Assembly (NCBI GenBank): GCA_030635005.1
Contig: DAOVZS010000030.1
Coordinates: forward strand, 1 to 16,586
Direction: 5' to 3'
Length of the DNA stretch: 16,586 nucleotides
From: Thiomargarita sp.
Lineage (GTDB): Bacteria; Pseudomonadota; Gammaproteobacteria; Beggiatoales; Beggiatoaceae
This document shows positions 1-6,221 of the stretch, one piece after another. Position numbers and translations under genes: made by a program. How positions within the stretch are numbered: position 1 is the first letter of the stretch; each line of letters starts with the position of its first letter. The notes under the pieces were generated by a model, which saw nothing but the letters and a program-made list of their open reading frames with translations, was not told the DNA's origin and did not search any database.

Positions 1-48
1 GATGAAGAGAAACAGAAGGCACAAGCAATGATTGCAACATTAACATAA
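1..48 (+). CDS. C-terminal end of a probable FimV-like TPR protein (partial)
   Basis: Only the last 15 codons are inside the window, ending at TAA 46-48; the start lies upstream. The visible tail (DEEKQKAQAMIATLT) resembles the final helix of the FimV C-terminal TPR domain, which typically ends in a GDxxxRxEAxxLLxxL pattern. The gene lies just upstream of truA, as fimV does in many gammaproteobacteria. FimV is an inner-membrane peptidoglycan-binding scaffold linked to type IV pili and cell polarity. The identification rests on 15 residues plus gene order, so it is tentative. Confidence 0.45.
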   Translation, partial: DEEKQKAQAMIATLT

Positions 49-64
49 ATTTACAACACTTCCT

Positions 65-673
65 TTGCATCCTATTATACGATTGGGCTGTTTTATATTA
101 CTGGTGATCGGATTATCGATAACCAGTCATACTATCTTTATGATGGTATTGCCTTTATTTCTATGGTTATTTACGGCTCATTGTACTTTTTCATCGATAT
201 TTCCACTTGTAAAACGTTTACGCTGGTTGTTATTATCAATATTTATTCTTAATTTATGGGCGTCTGTGGATTTTTTGTTAGCATTGCGACAGGTGGCTAT
301 GTTAATAATTTTGATATTGGCAGCGCACTTACTCATTATAAGCACGCCAACTCAAGATATTGTCGCCGCTTTGCAATGGTGGTTGTGGCCTTTAAAAAAA
401 ATAGGATTATCAACTGAAAGATTGGCTATACGTCTTGCTTTAGTAATGGATAGTGTAACTGTTGTACAAAATTTGTATACAGAAAAATGCGTCCCAAATA
501 GTAAAAACCCCATAAAAAAAATTAGTGATACTGTTACTGCGTTGCTGACACAAATACTGTTATATGCTGAAACAACACCGTTACGCACATTAGAAATTCC
601 CGATTTACAATCCCCACCTTTATGGCAATGGATTTATATATTATTATTTTTGATACTTATTTTTATGGGTTAA
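65..673 (+). CDS. CbiQ/EcfT-like transmembrane (T-component) protein
   Basis: This 202-residue hydrophobic protein has about five membrane segments (roughly residues 7-22, 24-40, 53-70, 76-93 and 187-201). The stretch around residues 94-130 (STPTQDIVAALQWWLWPL, then KKIGLSTERLAIRLALVMDS) follows the EcfT/CbiQ pattern STTPEELIxALxxLLxPLxxxGxPxxxxALxxxL. T components couple ATP hydrolysis by the A subunits of energy-coupling-factor transporters to a substrate-binding S subunit in the inner membrane. The TTG at 65 is the first possible start after an in-frame stop at 41-43, and it gives the MHPxxRL opening common in the family. No Shine-Dalgarno sequence is obvious. The Ala-Arg-Gly signatures near the C terminus are not recognisable and no ATPase or S subunit lies nearby, so it may be a divergent or orphan T protein. 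It ends 20 bases before truA and is probably co-transcribed with it. Confidence 0.6.
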   Translation: MHPIIRLGCFILLVIGLSITSHTIFMMVLPLFLWLFTAHCTFSSIFPLVKRLRWLLLSIFILNLWASVDFLLALRQVAMLIILILAAHLLIISTPTQDIVAALQWWLWPLKKIGLSTERLAIRLALVMDSVTVVQNLYTEKCVPNSKNPIKKISDTVTALLTQILLYAETTPLRTLEIPDLQSPPLWQWIYILLFLILIFMG

Positions 674-693
674 GCAGATTTTAAGAATTTACA

Positions 694-1473
694 ATGAGAA
701 TAGCCTTAGGTATAGAATATGCAGGTACTCACTTTTCTGGTTGGCAAACTCAACCGCAGACCTATACGGTACAAGGGTGTGTAGAGGCAGCATTATCTAA
801 AGTTGCCAATCATCCCGTCAAAGTCATTTGTGCGGGTCGTACTGATGCAGGTGTACATGCATTAGGACAAGTCGTACATGCTGATATTACCGCACAACGT
901 ACAATGCGTTCTTTGAGGTTAGGAAGCAATGCAAATTTACCGCAAGATGTTAGCGTATTATGGGCACAAGAAGTGGATGATAATTTTCATGCACGTTTTT
1001 CAGCACAAGTTCGTCACTATTGTTATATTATTTTAAATCGCCCCACACGTCCTGCGATTTTTGCAAAAAGAGTCACTTGGGAATATAAATTTTTACACAT
1101 TGATAATATGCAAGAGGGGGGAAATTATTTATTAGGAACACATGATTTTTCCTCTTATCGTGCTGTCGCTTGTCAAGCTAACACACCTATACGTACGATA
1201 TTATCCCTAACAGTCTCGCATATTGATGATCGTGTCATGATAAACATTTCAGCTAATGCATTTTTACATCACATGGTACGTAATATCGTCGGTGTATTAA
1301 TAGCCATTGGTCGTGGAGAGAAATCACCAGAATGGGCATACACTGTTTTAAAAGCACGAGACAGAAGAAAAGGGGGGGTCACAGCCCCAGCTGACGGGTT
1401 ATATTTTCATGCAGTGGATTATCCAGCACCTTATATTTTTCCGCAATTGAAAAAAAATGTCACTTTTTTATAA
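694..1473 (+). CDS. truA: tRNA pseudouridine(38-40) synthase TruA
   Basis: TruA isomerises uridines 38, 39 and 40 of the tRNA anticodon arm to pseudouridine in the cytoplasm. The 259-residue length is normal for the family. The signature AGRTDAGVHA is present with the catalytic aspartate at Asp51. The N-terminal GIEYAGTHFSGWQ and the later region FLHHMVRNIVGVLIAIGRGE (residues 191-210, roughly) also match TruA. The ATG at 694 gives the usual family N terminus; only a weak purine stretch (TTAAGA, about 681-686) precedes it. It lies 20 bases after the EcfT-like gene. In many gammaproteobacteria truA is followed by trpF and accD; here a convergent tRNA/nadA block follows instead and accD is about 3.8 kb away. 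A tRNA gene, its substrate class, lies 58 bases downstream. Confidence 0.97.
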   Translation: MRIALGIEYAGTHFSGWQTQPQTYTVQGCVEAALSKVANHPVKVICAGRTDAGVHALGQVVHADITAQRTMRSLRLGSNANLPQDVSVLWAQEVDDNFHARFSAQVRHYCYIILNRPTRPAIFAKRVTWEYKFLHIDNMQEGGNYLLGTHDFSSYRAVACQANTPIRTILSLTVSHIDDRVMINISANAFLHHMVRNIVGVLIAIGRGEKSPEWAYTVLKARDRRKGGVTAPADGLYFHAVDYPAPYIFPQLKKNVTFL

Positions 1474-1494
1474 AAAAGGCTTGCTTTTTTTTTT
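1472..1494. terminator. A/T-rich hairpin, possible bidirectional terminator
   Basis: AAAAAAG (1472-1478) pairs with CTTTTTT (1484-1490) around the 5-base loop GCTTG, and T residues continue to 1494. The stem has a single G-C pair, so it is weak, but its A/T symmetry lets it act in both directions. On the plus strand it would end truA (its stop codon overlaps the hairpin). On the minus strand it would end nadA after reading through the tRNA gene. Confidence 0.4.
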
Positions 1495-1509
1495 AAGATC
1501 AATTATCAT
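1481..1509 (+). promoter_or_regulatory. possible promoter for tRNA-Thr
   Basis: A TTGCTT box (1481-1486) is followed after 17 bases by TATCAT (1504-1509), which matches the sigma-70 -10 consensus at five of six positions. Transcription would start about 1515, some 16 bases before the mature tRNA. The -35 match is poor and overlaps the terminator hairpin, so this is a weak call. Confidence 0.3.
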
Positions 1510-1531
1510 ACTTTTCAGTTGTTAATAAGAT

Positions 1532-1603
1532 GCCGGTATAGCTTAGTTGGCAAAGCACCTGATTTGTAATCAGGAGTGACGGGTTCGATCCCTGTTACCG
1601 GCT
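1532..1603 (+). tRNA. tRNA-Thr (anticodon TGT)
   Basis: The 72-base cloverleaf folds fully. The acceptor stem GCCGGTA/TACCGGC (1532-1538 and 1596-1602) has discriminator T1603. The D stem is GCTT/AAGC, and the anticodon stem CCTGA/TCAGG carries the loop TTTGTAA. The T arm is ACGGG-TTCGATC-CCTGT with one G-T pair. Anticodon TGT reads ACA threonine codons, which are frequent in an AT-rich genome. The 3' CCA is not encoded. The last 9 bases (1595-1603) are shared, on the opposite strand, with the end of nadA. Confidence 0.96.
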
Positions 1604-2680
1604 GACATCAAACATCCTTTCTAAAGCCAAACGTGCCTCATCGGCCACTTGTGGTAACACTTTAATTTGATTCACAACATTGCCTGCCACTAAATTTTCC
1701 AAAACCCATAATAAATGTGCTGGATCAATACGATACATGGTTGAACACATACAAACAATCGGTGCCATGTAATGGATAAATTTATCTGGATATTCTTGTG
1801 CAAGGCGATTAACTAAATTAACTTCTGTTCCGATCAACCAACGTGCTCCTTTTGGCGAGGCTTGTACCGTCTTAATAATATATTCCGTAGATCCCACTTC
1901 ATCCGAATTTTGACATATTTCAAATGACGACTCAGGATGTGATATTACTTTACCAAGTGGATAGGTGTTACGAAATTTCTCAATATGTTCAGGTAAAAAT
2001 TGTTGATGCACCGAACAAAAACCATCCCAAAGAATAATTTTAGCGGCCTTAATTTGTTCAATGGAGAGACCGCCATTGGGTTTATCAAAATCCCACAATA
2101 CCATTTGTTCTAACGGAATATCCATAGCATATCCCGTATTACGACCTAAATGTTGATCGGGAAAAAATAATATTTTTTCACCTTGTGTAAATGCCCATTC
2201 TAAAACCTGTTTTGCATTGGTTGAAGTACATACAATACCTCCATGACGCCCACAAAATGCTTTTAAATCAGCTGCTGAATTAATATAAGTAATAGGCGTA
2301 ATTTGTGCTTCTGCATCTAATATCATTGATAATTCTTGCCAAGCATGTTCAACTTTTTCAAGATTCGCCATATCAGCCATTGAACAGCCGGCTGATAAAT
2401 CAGGCAACAACGCTATTTGATCAGGTCTTGACAAGATATCAGCTACTTCCGCCATAAAATGTACGCCACAAAAAATAATATATTCAGCAGAAGATTGTGT
2501 CGCTTGACGCGATAATTTTAAGGAATCTCCGGTATAATCAGCATGTTTGAAAATCTCATCACGTTGATAATGATGTCCAAGAATGACTAAACGTTTCCCC
2601 AGTGCTGCTTTTGCAGCTATAATACGCTCTTCACATTGCACATCGTTTAGAGATAAAAATTGCTTGATAGAAATGTCCAT
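1595..2680 (-). CDS. nadA: quinolinate synthase NadA
   Basis: NadA condenses iminoaspartate (made by NadB) with dihydroxyacetone phosphate to give quinolinate, in the de novo NAD pathway. It uses an oxygen-sensitive [4Fe-4S] cluster. The 361-residue protein shows the three-domain NadA pattern: GHHYQRDEI near residue 35, CGVHFMAEVADIL at 71, GCSMADM at 98, a long CTSTNA region at 151, HPE at 248-250, IGTEVNLVNRL at 283 and CMCSTMYRI at 310. By spacing, the cluster ligands should be Cys99, Cys222 and one of Cys310/Cys312, in the longer B. subtilis-like arrangement. The ATG at 2678-2680 has no clear ribosome-binding site. The TAA stop and last two codons lie inside the tRNA-Thr acceptor stem on the other strand. 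nadB and nadC are not in the window. It lies 42 bases downstream of the coiled-coil gene and could share its transcript. Confidence 0.96.
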   Translation of the reverse strand: MDISIKQFLSLNDVQCEERIIAAKAALGKRLVILGHHYQRDEIFKHADYTGDSLKLSRQATQSSAEYIIFCGVHFMAEVADILSRPDQIALLPDLSAGCSMADMANLEKVEHAWQELSMILDAEAQITPITYINSAADLKAFCGRHGGIVCTSTNAKQVLEWAFTQGEKILFFPDQHLGRNTGYAMDIPLEQMVLWDFDKPNGGLSIEQIKAAKIILWDGFCSVHQQFLPEHIEKFRNTYPLGKVISHPESSFEICQNSDEVGSTEYIIKTVQASPKGARWLIGTEVNLVNRLAQEYPDKFIHYMAPIVCMCSTMYRIDPAHLLWVLENLVAGNVVNQIKVLPQVADEARLALERMFDVSR

Positions 2681-2722
2681 AATTTAAATAAAAGATAAAT
2701 ATTTTACAGGTTAATCTTTCAA

Positions 2723-3241
2723 CTAAGAAAATAGGAGTGTTTTTAGAAGGAACACAGCAATCACCACCAAAATAAGACTTATAGCTAATCCCATGATAAA
2801 ACCTTTTAACAGATTTGTTTTACTATTACGTAAAAAAGTCATTTTTTCTTTTTCTAATTGTTTTTGTTTTGCTATCGCAAGTTCCACTTGATTTTTAAGA
2901 AATTTAGTCTCTTCATGAGCTTGTTTACTAATAAATTCAAATTTTTTATTGAGGTGTTGAAGTTCAGCATCTTGATCTGCAATCCGCTTATTCAACTTAG
3001 CCATTTCATGTGCTTGTACTTTCTTGTTTTCAATAAACTGATCTTCCTTAACAGCAGACGCACTTTTATCGACTTGTTCTTTTAAACGTGCTACTTCAGC
3101 TTTTGCTTGATTTAGGCGAGATATTTGGGATCGTGTTATATTATGAGCTTCTTCAATACGTATCAGACGATCTTCAATTGATGCAATTCTATTTGAATCA
3201 CGAGCAGTGTTTTTAGGTTCTTCCGGCGTAACCTCTAACAT
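2723..3241 (-). CDS. coiled-coil protein with C-terminal membrane anchor, function unknown
   Basis: I do not recognise the family. The 172-residue protein is highly charged, with heptad-like Leu/Ile spacing from about residue 20 to 138 (for example IEDRLIRIEE and ISRLNQAKAEVARLKEQV). This predicts a long coiled coil. It ends in one strong hydrophobic helix (about 145-169) followed by only a few residues. With no signal peptide, this suggests a tail-anchored inner-membrane protein whose rod lies in the cytoplasm. The ATG at 3239-3241 is preceded by a GGGGAG purine stretch about 12 bases upstream, a somewhat long spacing. nadA follows on the same strand after 42 bases. Such proteins can act in envelope or division scaffolding, but nothing here proves that. 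Confidence 0.7.
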   Translation of the reverse strand: MLEVTPEEPKNTARDSNRIASIEDRLIRIEEAHNITRSQISRLNQAKAEVARLKEQVDKSASAVKEDQFIENKKVQAHEMAKLNKRIADQDAELQHLNKKFEFISKQAHEETKFLKNQVELAIAKQKQLEKEKMTFLRNSKTNLLKGFIMGLAISLILVVIAVFLLKTLLFS

Positions 3242-3321
3242 ATATTAATAGACTCCCCAATATTTATATATAAATGACATTTATATTATTATATCATGTA
3301 ATCATAGTTCAAACTTAATAA
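3242..3321. promoter_or_regulatory. divergent intergenic region between coiled-coil gene and ThiE-like gene
   Basis: This 80-base, extremely AT-rich spacer must hold both divergent promoters. It contains a perfect 14-base A/T palindrome (ATTTATATATAAAT, 3262-3275) and several TATAAT-like hexamers. On the minus strand TTGAAC (3312 to 3307) stands 16 bases from AATAAT (3290 to 3285). No convincing plus-strand -35 box or ribosome-binding site precedes the ThiE-like start. With this base composition the boxes could arise by chance. Confidence 0.3.
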
Positions 3322-3888
3322 ATGCAACATAATACAATACAATTGCCGTCTGTATATTTAATTACCCCTGAACTGGTGTCAGAAAAGTTGTTTTTTAATC
3401 ATTTAGAATCTTGTTTAGATAAGGGCATTTCTTTGGTACAATTACGTCTGAAAAATTGTTCAAAACGTGATTATTGTGATTATGCTGAAAAAGCTTTAAC
3501 GATATGTCATCGTTATAAAGCACAATTATTAATGAATGCAAGTATTCAAATAGCTGTGTCAGTAGGAGTGGATGGGGTTCATTTGAATAGTCAAGAATTA
3601 TTTGCAACCGTAGATCTTCCCAGTCATTTATTAATAGGGGCTTCTTGCCATTCTTCAAAAGAGATTCAACAAGCAAAATTGATTAAAACTGATTTTATTG
3701 TGCTTGGATCTGTGTGTGCTACAGCCTCTCACCCAGAAGTCAGCCCTTTAGGATGGAAGTTGTTTGATATATTGAGTGCTGAAGCACATTGTCCTGTTTT
3801 TGCCTTAGGGGGGCTAAAAATAGAAGATATCCCTAAGGCGAAAACATATGGTGCTTATGGCATTGCAGCAATTCGATCATTGTGGTAA
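3322..3888 (+). CDS. stand-alone thiamine-phosphate-synthase-like (ThiE/TenI-fold) protein
   Basis: The 188-residue TIM-barrel protein shows the ThiE-superfamily motifs in order: LPSVYLITPE (8-17), VQLRLKN (39-45), LLMNAS (69-74), GVHLNSQEL (85-93), GASCHSS (106-112), VLGSVCATASHP (127-138), FALGGL (160-165) and GIAAIRSLW at the end. The ASCH, TASHP, ALGG and IAAIRxLW forms are those of the C-terminal domain that gammaproteobacteria usually fuse to a MutT/Nudix 8-oxo-dGTP diphosphatase. Here it starts at its own ATG, and divergent DNA upstream leaves no room for a Nudix domain. The active-site Asn-Asp pair of true ThiE is Asn72-Ala73, and the GP of the phosphate loop is GS. Canonical ThiE activity (joining HMP-PP and thiazole phosphate) is therefore doubtful. 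No thiamine genes flank it. Confidence 0.8.
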   Translation: MQHNTIQLPSVYLITPELVSEKLFFNHLESCLDKGISLVQLRLKNCSKRDYCDYAEKALTICHRYKAQLLMNASIQIAVSVGVDGVHLNSQELFATVDLPSHLLIGASCHSSKEIQQAKLIKTDFIVLGSVCATASHPEVSPLGWKLFDILSAEAHCPVFALGGLKIEDIPKAKTYGAYGIAAIRSLW

Positions 3889-3892
3889 TACG

Positions 3893-5167
3893 TTACTTTT
3901 CACTATGAAAGTCGAAAAACGCATCCCATTTTTCATCTAAACAAATCTCTGCATCATGTAAAGAAATGACTTTGAGCACACCCTCTTCTTCTTCTATTAA
4001 CAGGTGTTCATCATGTAATTTGCGTATACCATCTTCTACCTCAAAATCAATAGAAAGATCATATTTATCTTGTATATACTGCTCAATATCGCGATCCAGT
4101 GTGTCTAATGTGTAGTTTTTCTCGGGATAGCGATAAAGAAAATAATACGCCAAAATGGCCTCTTTACCTTCTTCTTCTTCAGCCATATCAATGAGATAAC
4201 TCATCACGCCAAAATTATTGTCTAAATTATGAAAATAAAGATTGCGTGATAAATTCATCATATATTTGGTACGTTGTGTAAAAATACCCATAATTTGACG
4301 AAAGATAATTCCCCCCAAACCAGCCAGGGCCCCAATAATTGCAAAAGGATTGGTAGCAGCTAATGCAATTTTCCCAACAACTGAAAAAATACCAAAAATA
4401 GTACCACCACCACCTGTGATACCCAACTTTATTTTATCAAGTAATTTCAAACGCACTTCTAAATTAGGAAAGAGCATTTCCAAATCAGTTTGTGGCAGAT
4501 CTTTAAATAATTTTAAAAAAATATGCTGATCAGAAATCTCCTCGGGCAAATGTTTTCTGGAGTTATCAACCAGCTTGTTTGCTTTTTTCTCAAAATCACG
4601 CCCATGAATCTCGACTAATTCTTTCACCCGTTGCTCTTTGCTTTTTAATTTCAAGAGTAAAAATAAACGTTTATAAATGGCTGTTTCAAGTGGCTTTTTG
4701 AATAAAAAGAGGGTATACCATGTACGTCTATACTCAATTTTAGTGGAAGAACCCCGAAAATAGACCACTAATTTTTCAAAATCATTCAAATCAACTGACA
4801 CATTCAGTCCATAATATGATTCTGCGCTCATAGCAGTATTGATATCATCAATAGTCAGTTCTTCATAATTCGCATTATTCAGTAACTGTCGCACACCAGT
4901 GTCTAAGGTATGTGTTAAGGTCTCTTTTTCTTCATCAGAAGAATTTTGAGCAATCACCATATCAGAATCAGGATTGAAAGGCGTATAACATCGTTTCAAT
5001 TCTTCTAAATCACTATGAAATTTATAATGATATAAAGCACCAAAAATGGTGCAAAAATCACCAAATTGTTTTTTTTCTGTAGGGTTCCAATGGGGCGCTG
5101 CTAACAAATCAGCTATAATTTCTTGCCTTCCAATGGGGATGAAACGTTCTCTAGTTTTTTTAGACAT
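3893..5167 (-). CDS. DUF3754 (TMEM143-type) membrane protein
   Basis: The 424-residue protein matches the DUF3754 family as I know it. It has an FRGSS motif at 138-142 and the signature LFKDLPQTDLEMLFP at 220-234. A glycine-rich turn (GGGG, 252-255) begins a two-helix hydrophobic hairpin (about 249-268 and 272-290). LYFHNLDNNFGV follows at 310-321, then an acidic helix AEEEEGKEAILAYYFLY (329-345). The C terminus (351-420) looks like a small winged-helix-type unit ending in VEDGIRKL, a leucine/glutamate-rich stretch and a W415-containing tail. The family occurs in bacteria, plants and animals (TMEM143) without a known biochemical role. There is no signal peptide, so both ends are probably cytoplasmic. 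Its ATG is served by AGGAAA about 6 bases upstream. The stop lies 4 bases from the convergent ThiE-like gene, leaving no space for a separate terminator. Confidence 0.75.
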   Translation of the reverse strand: MSKKTRERFIPIGRQEIIADLLAAPHWNPTEKKQFGDFCTIFGALYHYKFHSDLEELKRCYTPFNPDSDMVIAQNSSDEEKETLTHTLDTGVRQLLNNANYEELTIDDINTAMSAESYYGLNVSVDLNDFEKLVVYFRGSSTKIEYRRTWYTLFLFKKPLETAIYKRLFLLLKLKSKEQRVKELVEIHGRDFEKKANKLVDNSRKHLPEEISDQHIFLKLFKDLPQTDLEMLFPNLEVRLKLLDKIKLGITGGGGTIFGIFSVVGKIALAATNPFAIIGALAGLGGIIFRQIMGIFTQRTKYMMNLSRNLYFHNLDNNFGVMSYLIDMAEEEEGKEAILAYYFLYRYPEKNYTLDTLDRDIEQYIQDKYDLSIDFEVEDGIRKLHDEHLLIEEEEGVLKVISLHDAEICLDEKWDAFFDFHSEK

Positions 5168-5196
5168 AAGTATTTCCTATTGCTAAGTAATGTTAT

Positions 5197-5215
5197 TATA
5201 ATCCAATTAAATTGG
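5197..5215 (+). promoter_or_regulatory. possible accD promoter -10 box with adjoining palindrome
   Basis: A perfect TATAAT (5197-5202) is followed directly by the inverted repeat CCAATT-A-AATTGG (5203-5215), which would cover the transcription start. Part of the motif, CCAATTAA, recurs at 5224-5231 as a shifted direct copy. The position is typical of a repressor operator, but no -35 box is convincing. The same stretch also reads TATAAT on the minus strand (5200 to 5195), facing the DUF3754 gene, so divergent promoters may overlap. Confidence 0.35.
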
Positions 5216-5234
5216 CTTTTTACCAATTAACCAA

Positions 5235-5255
5235 TAACTGATAACTGATAACTGA
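5235..5255 (+). repeat. three tandem TAACTGA heptamers upstream of accD
   Basis: Three perfect head-to-tail copies of TAACTGA occupy 5235-5241, 5242-5248 and 5249-5255, ending two bases before the accD ATG at 5258. They replace any recognisable Shine-Dalgarno sequence. Intergenic TAACTGA direct repeats, often just before start codons, have been described in marine Beggiatoaceae, where a translational or transcriptional regulatory role was proposed. Single TAACTGA strings elsewhere in the window (10843-10849 on the minus strand, 15638-15644) lie inside genes and are not arrays. Confidence 0.9.
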
Positions 5256-5257
5256 AA

Positions 5258-6166
5258 ATGAGTTGGTTTGAAAAACTATTACCCTCACGCATCCGTACCA
5301 ATGGTAAAACAAATAGACGTGCTGTTGTACCTGAAGGCGTTTGGCGTAAATGTCCTGTCTGTCAAGTCGTCTTGTATAGTCCTGAATTAGAACGTCTGCT
5401 TAATGTTTGCCCAAAATGCAATCATCATTTACGCATTGGGGCACGTAAACGTTTAGAAAGTTTTCTTGATCCTGAACATCGTGAAGAGATTGCTGCAAAT
5501 ATATCTCCCCTCGATCCTTTAAAATTTCGTGATAGTAAAAAATATAAAGACCGTCTCATACAAGCACAAAAGACAACTAATGAAAAAGATGCTTTGATTG
5601 TTATAAAAGGCAATATTCATGGTGTATCTGTGGTTGCAGCGGCCTTTGAATTTAAATTTATGGGAGGGTCAATGGGCAGTGTTGTCGGTGAACGCTTTGT
5701 TCGGGGGGCCGAAGTGGCGATTGAACATCATATTCCCTTTATATGTTTTTGTGCGAGTGGTGGTGCACGTATGCAAGAAGCTTTATTTTCATTGATGCAA
5801 ATGGCTAAAACGAGTGCAGTCATCAATCGTTTACATCAGCATCATCTTCCTTTTATATCAGTATTAACTGATCCAACGATGGGCGGGGTTTCGGCCAGTC
5901 TTGCCATGTTGGGAGATATTAATATTGCTGAACCTAATGCACTCATTGGATTTGCGGGACCCCGCGTGATTGAACAAACTGTGCGCGAGACTTTACCAGA
6001 AGGTTTCCAACGTAGCGAATTTTTACTACAACACGGAACTATTGATATGATAGTTGATCGTCGTCAAATGCGCAAACGAATTGCCTCATTATTCACTATG
6101 CTAACACATCAAGCTCCCCTATCTCAAGAAGCTTTTGAAGATGTTGAATCTGTATCTATAAATTAA
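5258..6166 (+). CDS. accD: acetyl-CoA carboxylase carboxyltransferase subunit beta
   Basis: AccD pairs with AccA to form the carboxyltransferase that moves the carboxyl group from biotin-BCCP to acetyl-CoA, giving malonyl-CoA for fatty-acid synthesis. The 302-residue length is typical. A four-cysteine zinc ribbon (Cys32, Cys35, Cys51, Cys54) follows the usual MSWFEKLLPSRI opening. The crotonase-fold body carries FMGGSMGSVVGE (134-145), the ASGGARMQE motif (166-174) of the acyl-CoA site, and DPTMGGVSASLAMLGD (205-220). The ATG at 5258 is fixed by the conserved N terminus; three TAACTGA repeats stand where the ribosome-binding site should be. trpF and folC, frequent neighbours in gammaproteobacteria, are absent. 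A strong terminator follows. Confidence 0.98.
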   Translation: MSWFEKLLPSRIRTNGKTNRRAVVPEGVWRKCPVCQVVLYSPELERLLNVCPKCNHHLRIGARKRLESFLDPEHREEIAANISPLDPLKFRDSKKYKDRLIQAQKTTNEKDALIVIKGNIHGVSVVAAAFEFKFMGGSMGSVVGERFVRGAEVAIEHHIPFICFCASGGARMQEALFSLMQMAKTSAVINRLHQHHLPFISVLTDPTMGGVSASLAMLGDINIAEPNALIGFAGPRVIEQTVRETLPEGFQRSEFLLQHGTIDMIVDRRQMRKRIASLFTMLTHQAPLSQEAFEDVESVSIN

Positions 6167-6170
6167 CCTT

Positions 6171-6197
6171 AATCCCCATATCAAAAAGGGGATTTTT
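6171..6197 (+). terminator. intrinsic terminator after accD
   Basis: AATCCCC (6171-6177) pairs perfectly with GGGGATT (6188-6194) around a 10-base loop, followed by more T residues (to 6197) and then GTTTT. It starts 4 bases after the accD stop and fits a rho-independent terminator. It separates accD from nrdAB, whose promoter is not evident in the remaining 24 bases. Confidence 0.8.
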
Positions 6198-6221
6198 GTT
6201 TTAAAAAGTTAAGGAAATACC

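Noticed and set aside
2858..3085. 75-residue Phe-rich open frame on the plus strand
   Set aside because: It is the antisense of the Lys-rich coiled-coil gene; its Phe/Leu richness comes from AAA/TTT codons read backwards.
3242..3321. Remnant of a MutT/Nudix domain upstream of the ThiE-like gene
   Set aside because: The 80-base spacer is nearly pure A/T and is followed by a gene on the other strand; no Nudix box can be read.
6167..6221. NrdR operator before nrdA
   Set aside because: I found no pair of NrdR-box-like sequences in the 55-base gap; it holds only the accD terminator and the nrdA ribosome-binding site.
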